From Planctomycetia bacterium (GTDB lineage Bacteria > Planctomycetota > Phycisphaerae > UBA1845 > Fen-1342), in the NCBI GenBank assembly GCA_015709575.1, contig CP054190.1, positions 620,001 to 684,000 of the forward strand: DNA of 64,000 nucleotides, given 5' to 3'. The position numbers and the translations under genes are program-made. How positions within the stretch are numbered: position 1 is the first letter of the stretch; the number at the start of each line of letters is the position of its first letter. The notes below the pieces were generated by a model that was given only the letters and a program-made list of their open reading frames with translations, was not told the origin of the DNA and searched no databases. This document shows, in pieces, positions 51,223-60,553 of the stretch.

Positions 51223-52578
51223 TCAGGCGCTGCCGCGCCGCTGCACCGCCGGCGCACGGCGGCGGTCGGTGATCTCGCGCAAAGCGGTCCAGTATTCACG
51301 CTTGCGGGCGTGCATGACGTCCGGGTGAAATCGCATCGCCAGTTCGAAGCCGGCGCTCGAGCGCCGTGACAGTTCGTCGCGCCGGCCGATCAATCCGCGC
51401 AGCGCCGCCGCCCAGGCGCCGGCGTCCCCGGCGGGCAGCAGCGCGTCGGGATGAACCAGCGCCGGCACGCCGCCGACGTTCGACGCCAGCGCCGGCAGGC
51501 CGCGGGCCATCGCCTCCAGCAGCGCTCGCGGCGTGCCCTCCGTCAGTGAAGGCAGAACGTACAGGTCGGCGGCATCCAGCCGCTGGTACAACTCTGGTCC
51601 CAGCGGTACCCAGCCGCTGAACCGCACGCGCCTGGCCAGCGGGCCGGTGGCGACGCGAGCGCGGAGCCCATCGAGCTGCGGACCGACGCCGATCACTTCC
51701 AGCGTCCAGCGCGCCTCGCCCTCGGCGAGCAGGCGCTCGACCGCGTCCAGCAGTACGTCGTAGCCCTTTTCGGGGTTCATTCGCCCAACGGAGACAATTC
51801 GCAGCGTGTCGGCGGCAAATTCGTCCGCCCGGCGCGGGCGGGTGATGAGGGCTGCGTTCAGATTGACGTCAGAGAAAAAAAAGACCGGCGTGCCGGGGTT
51901 TTCGGGGTACGCCTCGCGCAGATGTGCCGAGACATACGCGACGGCCGACGCCTCGCGGACCATGCGGCGACTGACAGAGTACAGCCCGCGGGCGATCCAG
52001 TCGCGCAGGAAGGCCGGGCGAAGGTTCGTACCCATGTGCACGCCCTCGCGGTCGTGGCCGACGATCTGCCGTGCGAAGGGTCGGCCGCGGCTGCGCAGCG
52101 CCCGCCACGCAAGCACGCACAGCGGGCCGCTGCCGCGCATGGCGTAGTAGTAGCGCGTATTGTCGGATTCCGGCGCATCGCAGCACAAACCGTCGCGGAC
52201 GGCGCGTCGCACGCGTGACAGGCTTTTGGCAAGCGACGCGATGCCCTGATAAAACGGAATTGGCGCGAAATTCACACGCGGGCCGTCGGAGCGCCGCCAG
52301 GAGGGGTCAGCCGACTCCACCGTCTGCACGCGCGCCAGCGGGCGCACTTCATCAAAAATGCGCAGGTATTGCGTCCAATAGTCGTAATCGAGGCCGAATC
52401 GCGTGAAAACGCCCTGCGGCGAGGCCACGTAGTGATCCTCGGTGATGACCACGATGACGCGGCGCGGCGAATCACCGGCAGTGGAGGGTGTGTGCGGGGC
52501 GGTGTGAGCGGTTGCGGGCGGTCGCGCGGCCTGTTCCCCGGAGTCGGAGGCGGGCGCGGATTCCACGTGAGCGGTCAT
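51223..52578 (-). CDS. Glycosyltransferase, GT4-like (GT-B fold)
   Basis: 451 residues from ATG 52578. GTG 52659 in the same frame would add a 27-residue N-terminal tail. The first half has RVIVVITEDHYVASPQGVFTRFG and QIVGHDREGVHMGTNLRP; the second half has RIVSVGRMNPEKGYDVLLDAVERLL, VIGVGPQLDGLRARV, RVRFSGWVPLGPELYQRLDAADLYVLPSLTEGTPRALLEAMARGLPALASNVGGVPALV with the conserved E-x(7)-E donor motif. It transfers a sugar from a nucleotide donor, probably in surface glycan synthesis given asnB and the carbamoyltransferase behind it. The acceptor is unknown. Confidence 0.88.
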   Translation of the reverse strand: MTAHVESAPASDSGEQAARPPATAHTAPHTPSTAGDSPRRVIVVITEDHYVASPQGVFTRFGLDYDYWTQYLRIFDEVRPLARVQTVESADPSWRRSDGPRVNFAPIPFYQGIASLAKSLSRVRRAVRDGLCCDAPESDNTRYYYAMRGSGPLCVLAWRALRSRGRPFARQIVGHDREGVHMGTNLRPAFLRDWIARGLYSVSRRMVREASAVAYVSAHLREAYPENPGTPVFFFSDVNLNAALITRPRRADEFAADTLRIVSVGRMNPEKGYDVLLDAVERLLAEGEARWTLEVIGVGPQLDGLRARVATGPLARRVRFSGWVPLGPELYQRLDAADLYVLPSLTEGTPRALLEAMARGLPALASNVGGVPALVHPDALLPAGDAGAWAAALRGLIGRRDELSRRSSAGFELAMRFHPDVMHARKREYWTALREITDRRRAPAVQRRGSA

Positions 52579-52740
52579 GTTCGCCTTGCCGGGGGACACG
52601 GGTTCGCAGCCGCTGGTTCTATCGGCGGGTTGGACGGGCGTGCCGACCGGCGGGTTCACTGTATGAGCGCGGGATCAGCTTCTCAAGCGGGCTGCCGTTG
52701 CGGGCGGCAACGGATTTAACGGGCTGGCACGGTGGGCCGC

Positions 52741-52767
52741 TACAATGCCGCCGCCAATTTCAGGAGG
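52741..52767 (+). promoter_or_regulatory. -10 box and ribosome-binding site of the aldo/keto reductase gene
   Basis: TACAAT (52741-52746) followed by AGGAGG (52762-52767) 8 nt before ATG 52776. It is one of few genes in this window with a clear leader and Shine-Dalgarno. Confidence 0.55.
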
Positions 52768-52775
52768 GCGCGAAT

Positions 52776-53741
52776 ATGGAATATCGCAGGCTGGGGCGCG
52801 CGGGTGTGCGCGTCTCTGAGATCGGGTTGGGAAGCTGGCTGACGTTCGGCGGCGGGATCGAGGAGAAGCAGGCGCGCGCGTGCGTGAAGCGCGCGCTGGA
52901 CTCCGGGATCAATTTTTTCGACACGGCGGATGTGTATAACCGCGGCGAGGCGGAGGAAGCGCTGGCGCGGATGCTCAAGGGGGTGCGCCGACAGGAGCTG
53001 GTGCTGGCGACCAAGTGCTTCTGGCCGATGAGCGACGATCCGAATGATCGCGGGTTGTCGCGCAAGCACATTTTTGAGAGCGTGCACAACTCGCTGAAGC
53101 GCCTGCGGACGGACTACCTCGACCTGATGCAATGCCATCGCTACGACCCGCAGGTCGAGATGGATGAGGTCGTGCGGGCGATGGATGACCTGGTGCGGCA
53201 GGGGAAGACGCTGTACTGGGGGGTGAGCGAGTGGCCGGCGGAGAAGATCCGCGAGGCGTGCGAGCTGTGTCGGCGGAGCGGGGCGGCGCTGCCGGTGTCG
53301 GAGCAGCCGGAATACAGCATCGCGGCGCGGCGGGTAGAGACCAACGGCGTGCAGGCGGCGTGTGCGGAACTGGGGGTGGGAATGGTGGTGTGGAGCCCGC
53401 TGAAGCAGGGGGTGCTGTCGGGGAAATACAGCGGCGGGAAGCTGCCGAAGCAGAGCCGCGGCGCGAGCCGGAAGATGAACGGCTACTGGGGCAAGCTGCA
53501 TGAGAACAAGGCGCTGCTGGAGAAGGTGGACGCGCTGCGGCCGATCGCGGAGCGCCACAAGATCACGCTCTCGCAACTGGCAATTGCGTGGCTGCTGGGG
53601 CGGCCGGCGGTGTCGAGCGTGATCATCGGGGCGTCGCGCCCGTCGCAGGTGGATGAGAACGTGGGCGCGGTGGAGGCGCGGCTGACGGCGGAGGATTTGG
53701 CGGAGATAGATCGGCTGTTTCCGGCGGGGGAGCACCCGTAA
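52776..53741 (+). CDS. Aldo/keto reductase (potassium-channel beta-subunit-like)
   Basis: 321 residues, an NADPH-dependent TIM-barrel oxidoreductase. Catalytic positions are visible: Asp and Tyr in FFDTADVYNRGEAEEAL, Lys in LVLATKCFW, His in DLMQCHRYDP. SVIIGASRPSQVDENVGAV near the end binds the cofactor phosphate. The WSPLKQGVLSGKY segment is typical of the YghZ/KCNAB group. It has its own promoter and diverges from the glycosyltransferase. Substrates are probably sugars or aldehydes. Confidence 0.92.
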   Translation: MEYRRLGRAGVRVSEIGLGSWLTFGGGIEEKQARACVKRALDSGINFFDTADVYNRGEAEEALARMLKGVRRQELVLATKCFWPMSDDPNDRGLSRKHIFESVHNSLKRLRTDYLDLMQCHRYDPQVEMDEVVRAMDDLVRQGKTLYWGVSEWPAEKIREACELCRRSGAALPVSEQPEYSIAARRVETNGVQAACAELGVGMVVWSPLKQGVLSGKYSGGKLPKQSRGASRKMNGYWGKLHENKALLEKVDALRPIAERHKITLSQLAIAWLLGRPAVSSVIIGASRPSQVDENVGAVEARLTAEDLAEIDRLFPAGEHP

Positions 53742-54061
53742 GGGGCAGGTGGCGGGTGCGCGACGGCCGGCGCGGCTTTCGCCCGCACGGCGCGCCGGCG
53801 TAGCCGGTGACTTTCATCACTGGTCTGTGGGGCCGCGTGTCCGCTCCTGCATCGTCGCCCGTAGGGCGAATTGAGTTGCGTGCCACGTTGGGCGGACTCG
53901 GATGTGGATGATCATGTCGGCGCTTCTGTGCCCCTGGCTTGCTGCGCCACCGCGTCAACGTTTTTGCGCGGCGGGGCGTCCTCTCGCAGTAGTCAGCGTG
54001 CGCATGCGCGGCGTCGCGCGGGCGTGACCCAGTGCGACCAAAGGGGCCGTGCGCGTCCTGA

Positions 54062-54098
54062 GCATGCCTACGCGGAGTACCGCGAAGGCATGCCACCC
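54062..54098. repeat. REP-like stem-loop (copy B, inverted)
   Basis: GCATGCCTACGCGG-AGTA-CCGCGAAGGCATGCCACCC. Reverse complement of 33698-33732 with one or two differences. Stem about 14 bp. Confidence 0.8.
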
Positions 54099-54140
54099 GC
54101 CGCGAAGGCATGCCACCCGCCGCGAAGGCATGCCACCCGC
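54081..54140. repeat. Three identical 20-bp tandem units
   Basis: CGCGAAGGCATGCCACCCGC repeated exactly at 54081, 54101 and 54121. The first overlaps the stem-loop. Perfect identity implies recent amplification or homogenisation. Confidence 0.95.
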
Positions 54141-54221
54141 GGCTCGGTTGAGATTCTCATCTCGCACGCGTTGGCGCGGGATTCCCATCCCGCTCAGGAA
54201 GGAAAGGACTTCCCCAAACGG

Positions 54222-54244
54222 GGTGCGAGATAGGACGTCGCACC
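54222..54244. repeat. GGTGCGAGA hairpin
   Basis: GGTGCGAGATAGGACGTCGCACC, related to the 33595-33618 hairpin (same first 14 bases). Confidence 0.75.
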
Positions 54245-54287
54245 AGCATATTGTTGTGGGGATGGCGCGCTGCGATCGATCCGATGG

Positions 54288-55325
54288 TCAGACTCCGACG
54301 AGGGTCTGTGCGTCGGCGGGGACGGGGCGGCCGTCGGCGCGCAGCTCGCGCTTGGCCAGCTCCAGGTCGGATTCGACCATCATCCGCACCAGGTCCGTGA
54401 ACAGCACCTGCGGCTTCCAGCCCAGCTCCCTGCGGGCGCGGGTGGAGTCGGCCAGCAGGTGATCGACCTCGGTGGGGCGGAAGTAGCGCGGGTCGATCTT
54501 GACGAAGCGCTGATAGTCCAGCCCAAGCAGGCCGAAGGCGGTCTCGCACAGCTCGCGGACGCTGTGCGCCTCGCCGGTTCCGATGACGTAATCGGCAGGC
54601 TTTTCGGCCTGCACCATGCGCCACATTGCATCCACGTAGTCGCCGGCAAATCCCCAGTCGCGCTTGGCGTCGAGGTTGCCAAGGAATAGCTCCTGCTGGA
54701 GGCCGACCTTGATTCGAGTGGCGGCGCGGGTGACCTTGCGCGTGACGAAGGTCTCGCCGCGGCGGGGGGATTCATGGTTAAAGAGGATGCCGTTGCAGGC
54801 GAACATGTCGTACGCCTCGCGGTAGTTCGCCGTGACGTGGAAGGCGAAGACCTTGGCGGCGGCGTAGGGGCTGCGCGGGTCAAAGGGGGTTGTTTCGTTC
54901 ATGGCCTCGCGTGAGGCGTTTCCGTACATCTCGCTGCTGCTGGCCTGGTAGAAGCGGATGCGCGGGTTCACGTCGCGGATGGCCTCGAGCAGGCGCAGGC
55001 AGCCGAGTCCGCCGACGTCGGCGGTGAACTCGGGCTGGTCGAAGCTGACGCGCACGTGCGATTGTGCGGCGAGGTTATAGACCTCGGTGGGCTGCACCTC
55101 GCTGAGGATGCGGCGAAGGCTGGTGCCGTCGCCGAGGTCGCCGTAATGCAGGCGCAGGGCGGGGGACTGGTGCACGTCGCTGTAGAGGTGGTCGATGCGG
55201 CCGGTGTTGAAGGAGCTGCTGCGGCGGATGATGCCGTGCACCTCATAGCCCTTGGCCAGCAGCAACTCGGCCAGGTACGAACCGTCCTGCCCGGTGATGC
55301 CGGTGATCAGTGCGACGGACATCAT
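54288..55325 (-). CDS. gmd: GDP-mannose 4,6-dehydratase
   Basis: 345 residues. Converts GDP-mannose to GDP-4-keto-6-deoxymannose, precursor of GDP-fucose, rhamnose or perosamine. SDR-extended features: NADP motif [35 protein letters not shown], the catalytic SSSEMYG and the Y-x3-K in [11 protein letters not shown], then [24 protein letters not shown] and [13 protein letters not shown]. All catalytic residues are present. No partner (GMER, Rmd) is next to it. It could feed the glycan genes at 47-52 kb. The gene is isolated by repeats downstream. Confidence 0.95.
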   Translation of the reverse strand: MMSVALITGITGQDGSYLAELLLAKGYEVHGIIRRSSSFNTGRIDHLYSDVHQSPALRLHYGDLGDGTSLRRILSEVQPTEVYNLAAQSHVRVSFDQPEFTADVGGLGCLRLLEAIRDVNPRIRFYQASSSEMYGNASREAMNETTPFDPRSPYAAAKVFAFHVTANYREAYDMFACNGILFNHESPRRGETFVTRKVTRAATRIKVGLQQELFLGNLDAKRDWGFAGDYVDAMWRMVQAEKPADYVIGTGEAHSVRELCETAFGLLGLDYQRFVKIDPRYFRPTEVDHLLADSTRARRELGWKPQVLFTDLVRMMVESDLELAKRELRADGRPVPADAQTLVGV

Positions 55326-55455
55326 TCTCTCCCGGAAACCGGTCTGGTGATGAACTGACCCCCCGGAGCAGCGCCGCGCGGCGAAACGGCGGGGGATGCG
55401 GAAATTGTCGGGGGATCGCGGGTGTCGGTCAACGCGGGCCGCGCCCGGACCCTCC

Positions 55456-56634
55456 CTACATTGCCTCGATCGCCATGGCCACCGCGTTTCCGCCGCCCAG
55501 GCAGAGCGAGGCGACGCCGCGCTTGAGGTTCAGGCGCTTCAGCGCGTGCATCAGCGTGCCGAGGACGCGCGCGCCGGAGGCGCCGATGGGGTGGCCGAGG
55601 GCGATGGCGCCGCCGTGGACGTTGACCTTTTCGGGGTCCAGCTCCAGCCCCTTCATGCAGGCGAGCATCTGGGCCGCGAAGGCCTCGTTGATCTCCCACA
55701 GGTCCACCGAGCGCAGCGGCCAGCCGGCTTTTTCACAGGCTTTGCGGCAGGCCGCGATCGGGGCGAAGAACAGGTCGCGCGGCGGGCCGCCGGCGGTGGC
55801 ATGGGCAACGACGCGGGCCAGCGGGGCGCTGCGACACTTCTTCAGGCCGGCGGCGCTGGCGCAAATCACCATCGCCGCGCCGTCCGAGATGGTGGAGGCG
55901 TTGCCGGCGGTGATCTCGCCGTCCTTGCTGAAGGCGGGCTTGAGCGCTGCGAGCTTCTCGATGCTGATGTCGTGGCGGATGGTCTCGTCGCGGGCGACCG
56001 GCTCGGCGGCGCGGGGCACGCTGATCGGCACGCGCACGGCGTCAAATGCGCCAGCCTTTTCGGCCGCGGCGGCACGCTGGTGGCTGCGAAGCGAGAACTC
56101 ATCCTGCTGAGCGCGGGTCGCGCCGACGCGCCGCCCGCTCTCCTCGGCGATGACGCCCATGATCTCGCCGTCGTAGACGTTGGTCAGGCCGTCATAGGCC
56201 ATGCAATCGACCATCTCGACGTTGCCGAACTTGTGGCCGCTGCGCATGCCGCGGACCAGGTGCGGCGCGTTGCTCATGCTCTCGACGCCGCCGGCCAGGA
56301 TTACTTCGGCGTCGCCGACGCGCAGGATCTGGTCGGCAAACATCGCCGCCTGGAGGCTCGAGCCGCAGACCTTGTTGATGGTGGCTGCGGTGATGGTGTC
56401 CGGAAGGCCGGCGGCCAGCGCGACCTGGCGGGCGGGGTTTTGCCCGCAGCCGGCCTGCAAAACCTGCCCGATCAGCACTTCGTCCACGTCAGCCGGCAAG
56501 ACGCCGGCGCGCTCCAGCAGCGCCCGCGCCACCTGCCCGCCGATGGCCGTCGCGGGGAGCTTGGAAAGGCCGCCGAGAAAATGCCCGATCGGGCTGCGCG
56601 CCGCGGCCACCAGATATGTATTCCCATCCGCCAT
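55456..56634 (-). CDS. Acetyl-CoA acetyltransferase (thiolase)
   Basis: 392 residues of thiolase type II. Catalytic Cys in [16 protein letters not shown], His in [24 protein letters not shown], and the second Cys in [45 protein letters not shown] is the N-terminal core, and [10 protein letters not shown] the conserved loop. It can run either way between acetyl-CoA and acetoacetyl-CoA or longer 3-ketoacyl-CoA. It is the last gene behind two acyl-CoA dehydrogenases (15 and 33 nt gaps), suggesting a degradation role. Confidence 0.94.
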   Translation of the reverse strand: MADGNTYLVAAARSPIGHFLGGLSKLPATAIGGQVARALLERAGVLPADVDEVLIGQVLQAGCGQNPARQVALAAGLPDTITAATINKVCGSSLQAAMFADQILRVGDAEVILAGGVESMSNAPHLVRGMRSGHKFGNVEMVDCMAYDGLTNVYDGEIMGVIAEESGRRVGATRAQQDEFSLRSHQRAAAAEKAGAFDAVRVPISVPRAAEPVARDETIRHDISIEKLAALKPAFSKDGEITAGNASTISDGAAMVICASAAGLKKCRSAPLARVVAHATAGGPPRDLFFAPIAACRKACEKAGWPLRSVDLWEINEAFAAQMLACMKGLELDPEKVNVHGGAIALGHPIGASGARVLGTLMHALKRLNLKRGVASLCLGGGNAVAMAIEAM

Positions 56635-56649
56635 TCTTCCGACCTCCGA

Positions 56650-57813
56650 TTATCCGCGGGCCACCCACCCGGACTCGGAGAGAATCCGCCGGGCGATGAC
56701 CAGTCTCTGGATCTCGCTGGTTCCTTCGTACAACTCGGTGATTTTCGCGTCGCGCAGGAAGCGCTCCGCGGGGTAGTCGCAGATGTAGCCGTAGCCGCCA
56801 AAACACTGCACGGCCATGTTCGTGACGCGCGAGGACATCTCGCTGGCGAAGAGTTTGGCCATCGCGGCTTCGGTCTCGTAGGGGCGGCCGCTGTGCTTGT
56901 TCCATGCGGCGCGGCGGACGAGCAATCGTCCGGCGGCCAGCGCCGTGGCCATGTCGGCGAGCTTCCACTGGATGGCCTGGAAGTTGCTGATCGGTTGATT
57001 GAACTGGTGGCGTGTCTGCGTGTAGGAGAGCGCGGCGTCGAGGGCGGCCTGGGCGATGCCGAGCGCCTGGGCGCCGACGCCGATGCGTCCGCCGTCGAGG
57101 GTGGAGAGGGCGATCCGCAGGCCGCGGCCGCGCTCGCCGAGCAACGCGTCGCGCGGGACGAGGCAGTTTTCGAAGACCAGCTCGGTGGTGCTGCTGGCAC
57201 GGATGCCCATTTTCTTTTCGATCTTGCCGACGCGCAGGCCGGGCGCATCCTTGTCCACGATGAAGGCGGAGAGGCGGTGCCGGGGGTTGTCGGGGTCGGT
57301 GACGGCGAACAGCACGACCACCTTCGCCTCGACGCCGTTGGTGACGAAGCACTTGGTGCCGTTGATGAGCCAGCCGTCGGGTCGCTCGACCGCGGCGCAG
57401 CGCGCGGCGCCGGCGTCAGAACCGCTGCCCGGCTCGGTGAGCGAGAAGCAGCCGACGGCGGCGCCGTTGGAGAGCATCGGCAGGTAGCGGCGCTTCTGTG
57501 CCTCGGAACCGAAGCGCAGGATCGGATCGACGCAGAGCGAGTGGTGCGCCGACATGAGTATGCCGGTTGCGCCGCAGGCGCGCGACAACTCCTCGACGGC
57601 GCAGGCGTAGGTGACGACGTCCATTCCTGCGCCGCCGTACTCGGTGGGAACGTACAACCCCATCAGCCCCATCTCGGCCAGCGACGCGACCAGCCCCTCC
57701 TCGAAGCGGCCCTCGTGGTCGCGGCGCTCCGCGAGCGGCGCGATCTGCTCGCGGCAAAAGTCGCCCAGGGCGGTGAGCAGTGACTGCTGATCTTCGCTGA
57801 GTCGGTAGTCCAC
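56650..57813 (-). CDS. Acyl-CoA dehydrogenase (paralogue 1)
   Basis: 387 residues, FAD enzyme introducing a C2-C3 double bond into an acyl-CoA. Motifs: CFSLTEPGSGSDAGAARC (FAD contact), GTKCFVTNGVEAKVVVLFAVTD, RASSTTELVFENCLVPRDALLG, QRHQFNQPISNFQAIQWKLADMATALAA and the catalytic Glu in ITELYEGTSEIQRLVIARRIL. GGYGYICDYPAERFLRDAKI is the family end pattern. Its substrate length is unknown. It lies in one operon with paralogue 2 and the thiolase. Confidence 0.95.
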   Translation of the reverse strand: MDYRLSEDQQSLLTALGDFCREQIAPLAERRDHEGRFEEGLVASLAEMGLMGLYVPTEYGGAGMDVVTYACAVEELSRACGATGILMSAHHSLCVDPILRFGSEAQKRRYLPMLSNGAAVGCFSLTEPGSGSDAGAARCAAVERPDGWLINGTKCFVTNGVEAKVVVLFAVTDPDNPRHRLSAFIVDKDAPGLRVGKIEKKMGIRASSTTELVFENCLVPRDALLGERGRGLRIALSTLDGGRIGVGAQALGIAQAALDAALSYTQTRHQFNQPISNFQAIQWKLADMATALAAGRLLVRRAAWNKHSGRPYETEAAMAKLFASEMSSRVTNMAVQCFGGYGYICDYPAERFLRDAKITELYEGTSEIQRLVIARRILSESGWVARG

Positions 57814-57846
57814 GACGGCTCCGATCGGGTGCGCGGCGCGGGGCCG

Positions 57847-58998
57847 CTACACCGGGTTGGCGGCGAGCAGCTCGCGCGCGATCAGGATGCGCTGCACCTG
57901 GCTGCTGCCCTCGCCGATCTCGCACAGCTTGGCGTCGCGCATGTAGCGCTCGACGTGCACTTCCTTGGTATAGCCGTAGCCGCCATGGATCTGGATGGCG
58001 TTGAGCGCGGCGCGGGTGGCGATTTCGCTGGCGAACATCTTGGCGATGCAGGCCTTGACCTTCTCGCCCTCGCCGCGGTCGAGCGAGGCGGCGGCGTCCC
58101 ACACCAGCAGGCGTGCGGCTTCCAGCTCGGTGGCCATGTCGGCCAGCATGAACTGGATGGCCTGGAAGTCTGAGAGGGGCTTGCCGAAGGCCTGGCGCTG
58201 CTTGACGTATTCGAGCGATTCCTCGAGCGCGCCGCGGGCGAGGCCGACCGAAAGCGCACCGATACCGACGCGGCCGCGCTCCAGCACGCGCAGTGCGTCG
58301 CGATAGCCTTCGCCGAGCTTGCCCAGCAGCGCCTCGGGTCCGACCGGAACGCCGTCGAGGTTGAGCGTGACGGTGTCGCTGCAGCGCATGCCGAGCTTGT
58401 CTTCCTTGCGGCCGACTGAAAAGTTCTTCGCGTCGCGCTCGACGATGAACGCGGAGATGCCCTTCGGGCCGGCAGCGGGGTCGGTGATGGCGACGATCAC
58501 GAAGACGCCGGCGCGGGCGCCGTTGGTGATGAATTGCTTATGGCCGGTGATGCGCCAGCCGCTGCCGTCCTTCTCGGCGCGAGTTTTGAGTGCGCCGGCG
58601 TCGGAGCCGCAGCTCGGCTCGGTGAGGCCCCAGGCGCCGATGAGTTTGCCGGCAGCCAGCCGCGGGAAGTAGCGGGTCTTCTGCTCGGGATTGGCGGCCA
58701 GCATGAGCTGGGCGATGCACAGGCCGTTATGGGCGGCCAGCATCAGGGCGGTGCCACCGTCCTGGCGGGCAATTTCCTCCATGACGGTGGCGTTGGCGAG
58801 GTAGCCCAGGCCGCTGCCGCCGAACTCGGTGGGGATGGTCAGGCCGAGCAACCCCAGCTCGGCCATTTGTGCAATCACGGAGTCTGGCAACCACTGCTTT
58901 TCGTCCCACTCGCGGGCATGCGGCCGGATCTCTTCGGCCGCGAATTTTCGCACGACATCCCGCAGAGCGACGATATCCTCGGGTAGCTCGAAGTTCAT
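57847..58998 (-). CDS. Acyl-CoA dehydrogenase (paralogue 2)
   Basis: 383 residues, same fold as the downstream paralogue: WGLTEPSCGSDAGALKTRA, GHKQFITNGARAGVFVIVAITD, RCSDTVTLNLDGVPVGPEALLG, QRQAFGKPLSDFQAIQFMLADMATELEA, GGYGYTKEVHVERYMRDAKLCEIGEGSSQVQRILIARELL with the catalytic Glu in GEGS. First gene of the operon. A minus-strand TATCAT (59077-59072) about 75 nt before the ATG may be its -10. Two ACADs side by side may act on different chain lengths or branched substrates (isovaleryl/isobutyryl types are usual here). Confidence 0.95.
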   Translation of the reverse strand: MNFELPEDIVALRDVVRKFAAEEIRPHAREWDEKQWLPDSVIAQMAELGLLGLTIPTEFGGSGLGYLANATVMEEIARQDGGTALMLAAHNGLCIAQLMLAANPEQKTRYFPRLAAGKLIGAWGLTEPSCGSDAGALKTRAEKDGSGWRITGHKQFITNGARAGVFVIVAITDPAAGPKGISAFIVERDAKNFSVGRKEDKLGMRCSDTVTLNLDGVPVGPEALLGKLGEGYRDALRVLERGRVGIGALSVGLARGALEESLEYVKQRQAFGKPLSDFQAIQFMLADMATELEAARLLVWDAAASLDRGEGEKVKACIAKMFASEIATRAALNAIQIHGGYGYTKEVHVERYMRDAKLCEIGEGSSQVQRILIARELLAANPV

Positions 58999-59174
58999 CC
59001 TGGGGTGCTCGCTGGCCGCGGTGTGCGGCGCGGGTTCCGGGGGTTTTTAGTGCGATTGCGCCACGGTATCGGATGATAGCCGAGACGGCCGGAATCGAAA
59101 AGGCTCGGGGGTGAATTCGGGCGAACCGAGCGGCGGGGGCGGCCGGCACGAATTCGACGGGTGGGCGCGTGGGG

Positions 59175-60335
59175 TTACAGGACGGCGGCGGAGACGCGGT
59201 TGGCCAGCAGCAGGCCGCGGCGGGTGAGACGGACGCAGTCGGCGTCGGCGTGCAGCAGGCCGTCGCGAATGAAGTCGGCGCCGCGGTCGGGGAAGAGCGT
59301 GAGCGGATCGTGCGAGAAGCGCTCGGTGAAGGCGGCGCGATCGAGACCGCGCGTCAGGCGCAGGCCAAGCATGGCGGATTCGCGCATCCGGCGGTCGAAG
59401 CTGAGGCACTCCTCCTCGATGCGGGGGGCGGCGCCGGATTCGATCATGCGGACGTAAGCGGCGGTGTCGGGCACGTTGCGGTAGCGGAGCGAGCCGTCGA
59501 AGCCGGCGGCGGAAGGGCCGATCGCCAGGGCGGGCAGGTTGTTCCAGTAGACGAGGTTGTGGCGGCACGCTTCGCCCGGGCGGGCGAAGTTGCTGATTTC
59601 GTACTGCTCGAACCCGGCGGCGGCGAGGTGATCGATGGTCGCTTCGAACATGTCCGCCTCGCGATCCTCATCGACGCGCTGCACGCGGCCGGTGCGCAAC
59701 TGGTCATAGAGGGGGGTGCCGGGCTCGTAGGTGAGTCCGTAGCAGGAGAGATGCTGCGGGCCGAGCGCGAGGGCGGCCGACACGTTTGCGAGCCAGCGTT
59801 GCACAGATTGTCCGGGGACAGCGAAGATCAGGTCGAGGCTGATGCGCGGGATGCCGGCGCGGCGGACGCGCTCGACGGTCTGCGGCACCTGCTCGGGGTT
59901 GTGGATTCGGTCGAGGACCGCCAGCTCGCCGCGGTCGAAGGATTGCGCGCCAATCGAGACGCGGTTGACGCCGGCGCGCTGGAGCGCATCGGCGATTTCA
60001 TCGGTGACGGTGGCGGGGTTGGCCTCGACGTTGAATTCACACTCAGCGGAAGCAAGGGCGGCGACGCGGGTGAGCAGGCGCTCCAGCTCGGGGGCGGGCA
60101 GTACGGTGGGCGTGCCGCCGCCGACGAAGATCGTGTCGAGCGCGAGGCGGTAACGGGCGGTGAGCTGGTCCAGCTCGCGCAGCAGCGCGTCCACCAGCGG
60201 CGTGACGCGCCGCCGGTCGAGCACCTCGCTGTAGAAGTCGCAGTAGCCGCAGATGGTGTGACAAAAGGGAACGTGTACATAGAGCGAGTGGACAACCGCG
60301 GGTTCGGCAGCGCTGCTTGATGGGTCCACGCGCAC
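59175..60335 (-). CDS. hemW: Radical SAM coproporphyrinogen III oxidase-like protein HemW
   Basis: 386 residues from GTG 60335. The frame is open to 60542 but that part has no homology; GTG 60329 is nearly equivalent. The 4Fe-4S radical SAM motif is VPFCHTICGYCDFYS (CxxxCxxC). IFVGGGTPTVLP, VEANPATVTDE, RVSIGAQSFDRGELAVLDRIHNPEQV and DLIFAVPGQSVQRW are typical of the HemN/HemW group. HemW is thought to be a heme chaperone rather than a true oxidase; the CPO-specific extra Cys of HemN is absent. It diverges from the FHA gene. Confidence 0.92.
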   Translation of the reverse strand: MRVDPSSSAAEPAVVHSLYVHVPFCHTICGYCDFYSEVLDRRRVTPLVDALLRELDQLTARYRLALDTIFVGGGTPTVLPAPELERLLTRVAALASAECEFNVEANPATVTDEIADALQRAGVNRVSIGAQSFDRGELAVLDRIHNPEQVPQTVERVRRAGIPRISLDLIFAVPGQSVQRWLANVSAALALGPQHLSCYGLTYEPGTPLYDQLRTGRVQRVDEDREADMFEATIDHLAAAGFEQYEISNFARPGEACRHNLVYWNNLPALAIGPSAAGFDGSLRYRNVPDTAAYVRMIESGAAPRIEEECLSFDRRMRESAMLGLRLTRGLDRAAFTERFSHDPLTLFPDRGADFIRDGLLHADADCVRLTRRGLLLANRVSAAVL

Positions 60336-60553
60336 GCGGCAGGCTCCGGCGGAGGGCTGGTACGAGGCGGGTGCGCGAGCCGCGGGTCGACGACCGACAG
60401 CGCTCCACAACCGTGCATGCCCGCGGCTATGATAGCCCCGCGCAGCGCAGTCCCGGTTCGCGCCCCGTCGGCGGCGACCGGGAACCTGCAGCGCGGCAAA
60501 GGTGAATCGGTAACCGGCATCGTCCCCAACATCCGGAAGCAAGGCGGGAATCC

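Larger units (their letters stand above)
53742..54287. other. Intergenic region with REP-like and tandem repeats
   Basis: 545 bp without a gene. It holds a REP-like stem-loop (54062-54098), three identical 20-bp units (54081-54140), and a GGTGCGAGA hairpin (54222-54244). Families match the 33.5-33.7 kb region. Confidence 0.75.

Noticed and set aside
49520-51328. 602-codon plus-strand frame opposite asnB
   Set aside because: Antisense shadow of a high-GC gene, no recognisable domain.
55396-57783. 795-codon plus-strand frame opposite the thiolase and acyl-CoA dehydrogenase
   Set aside because: It spans two real genes on the other strand and has no family features.
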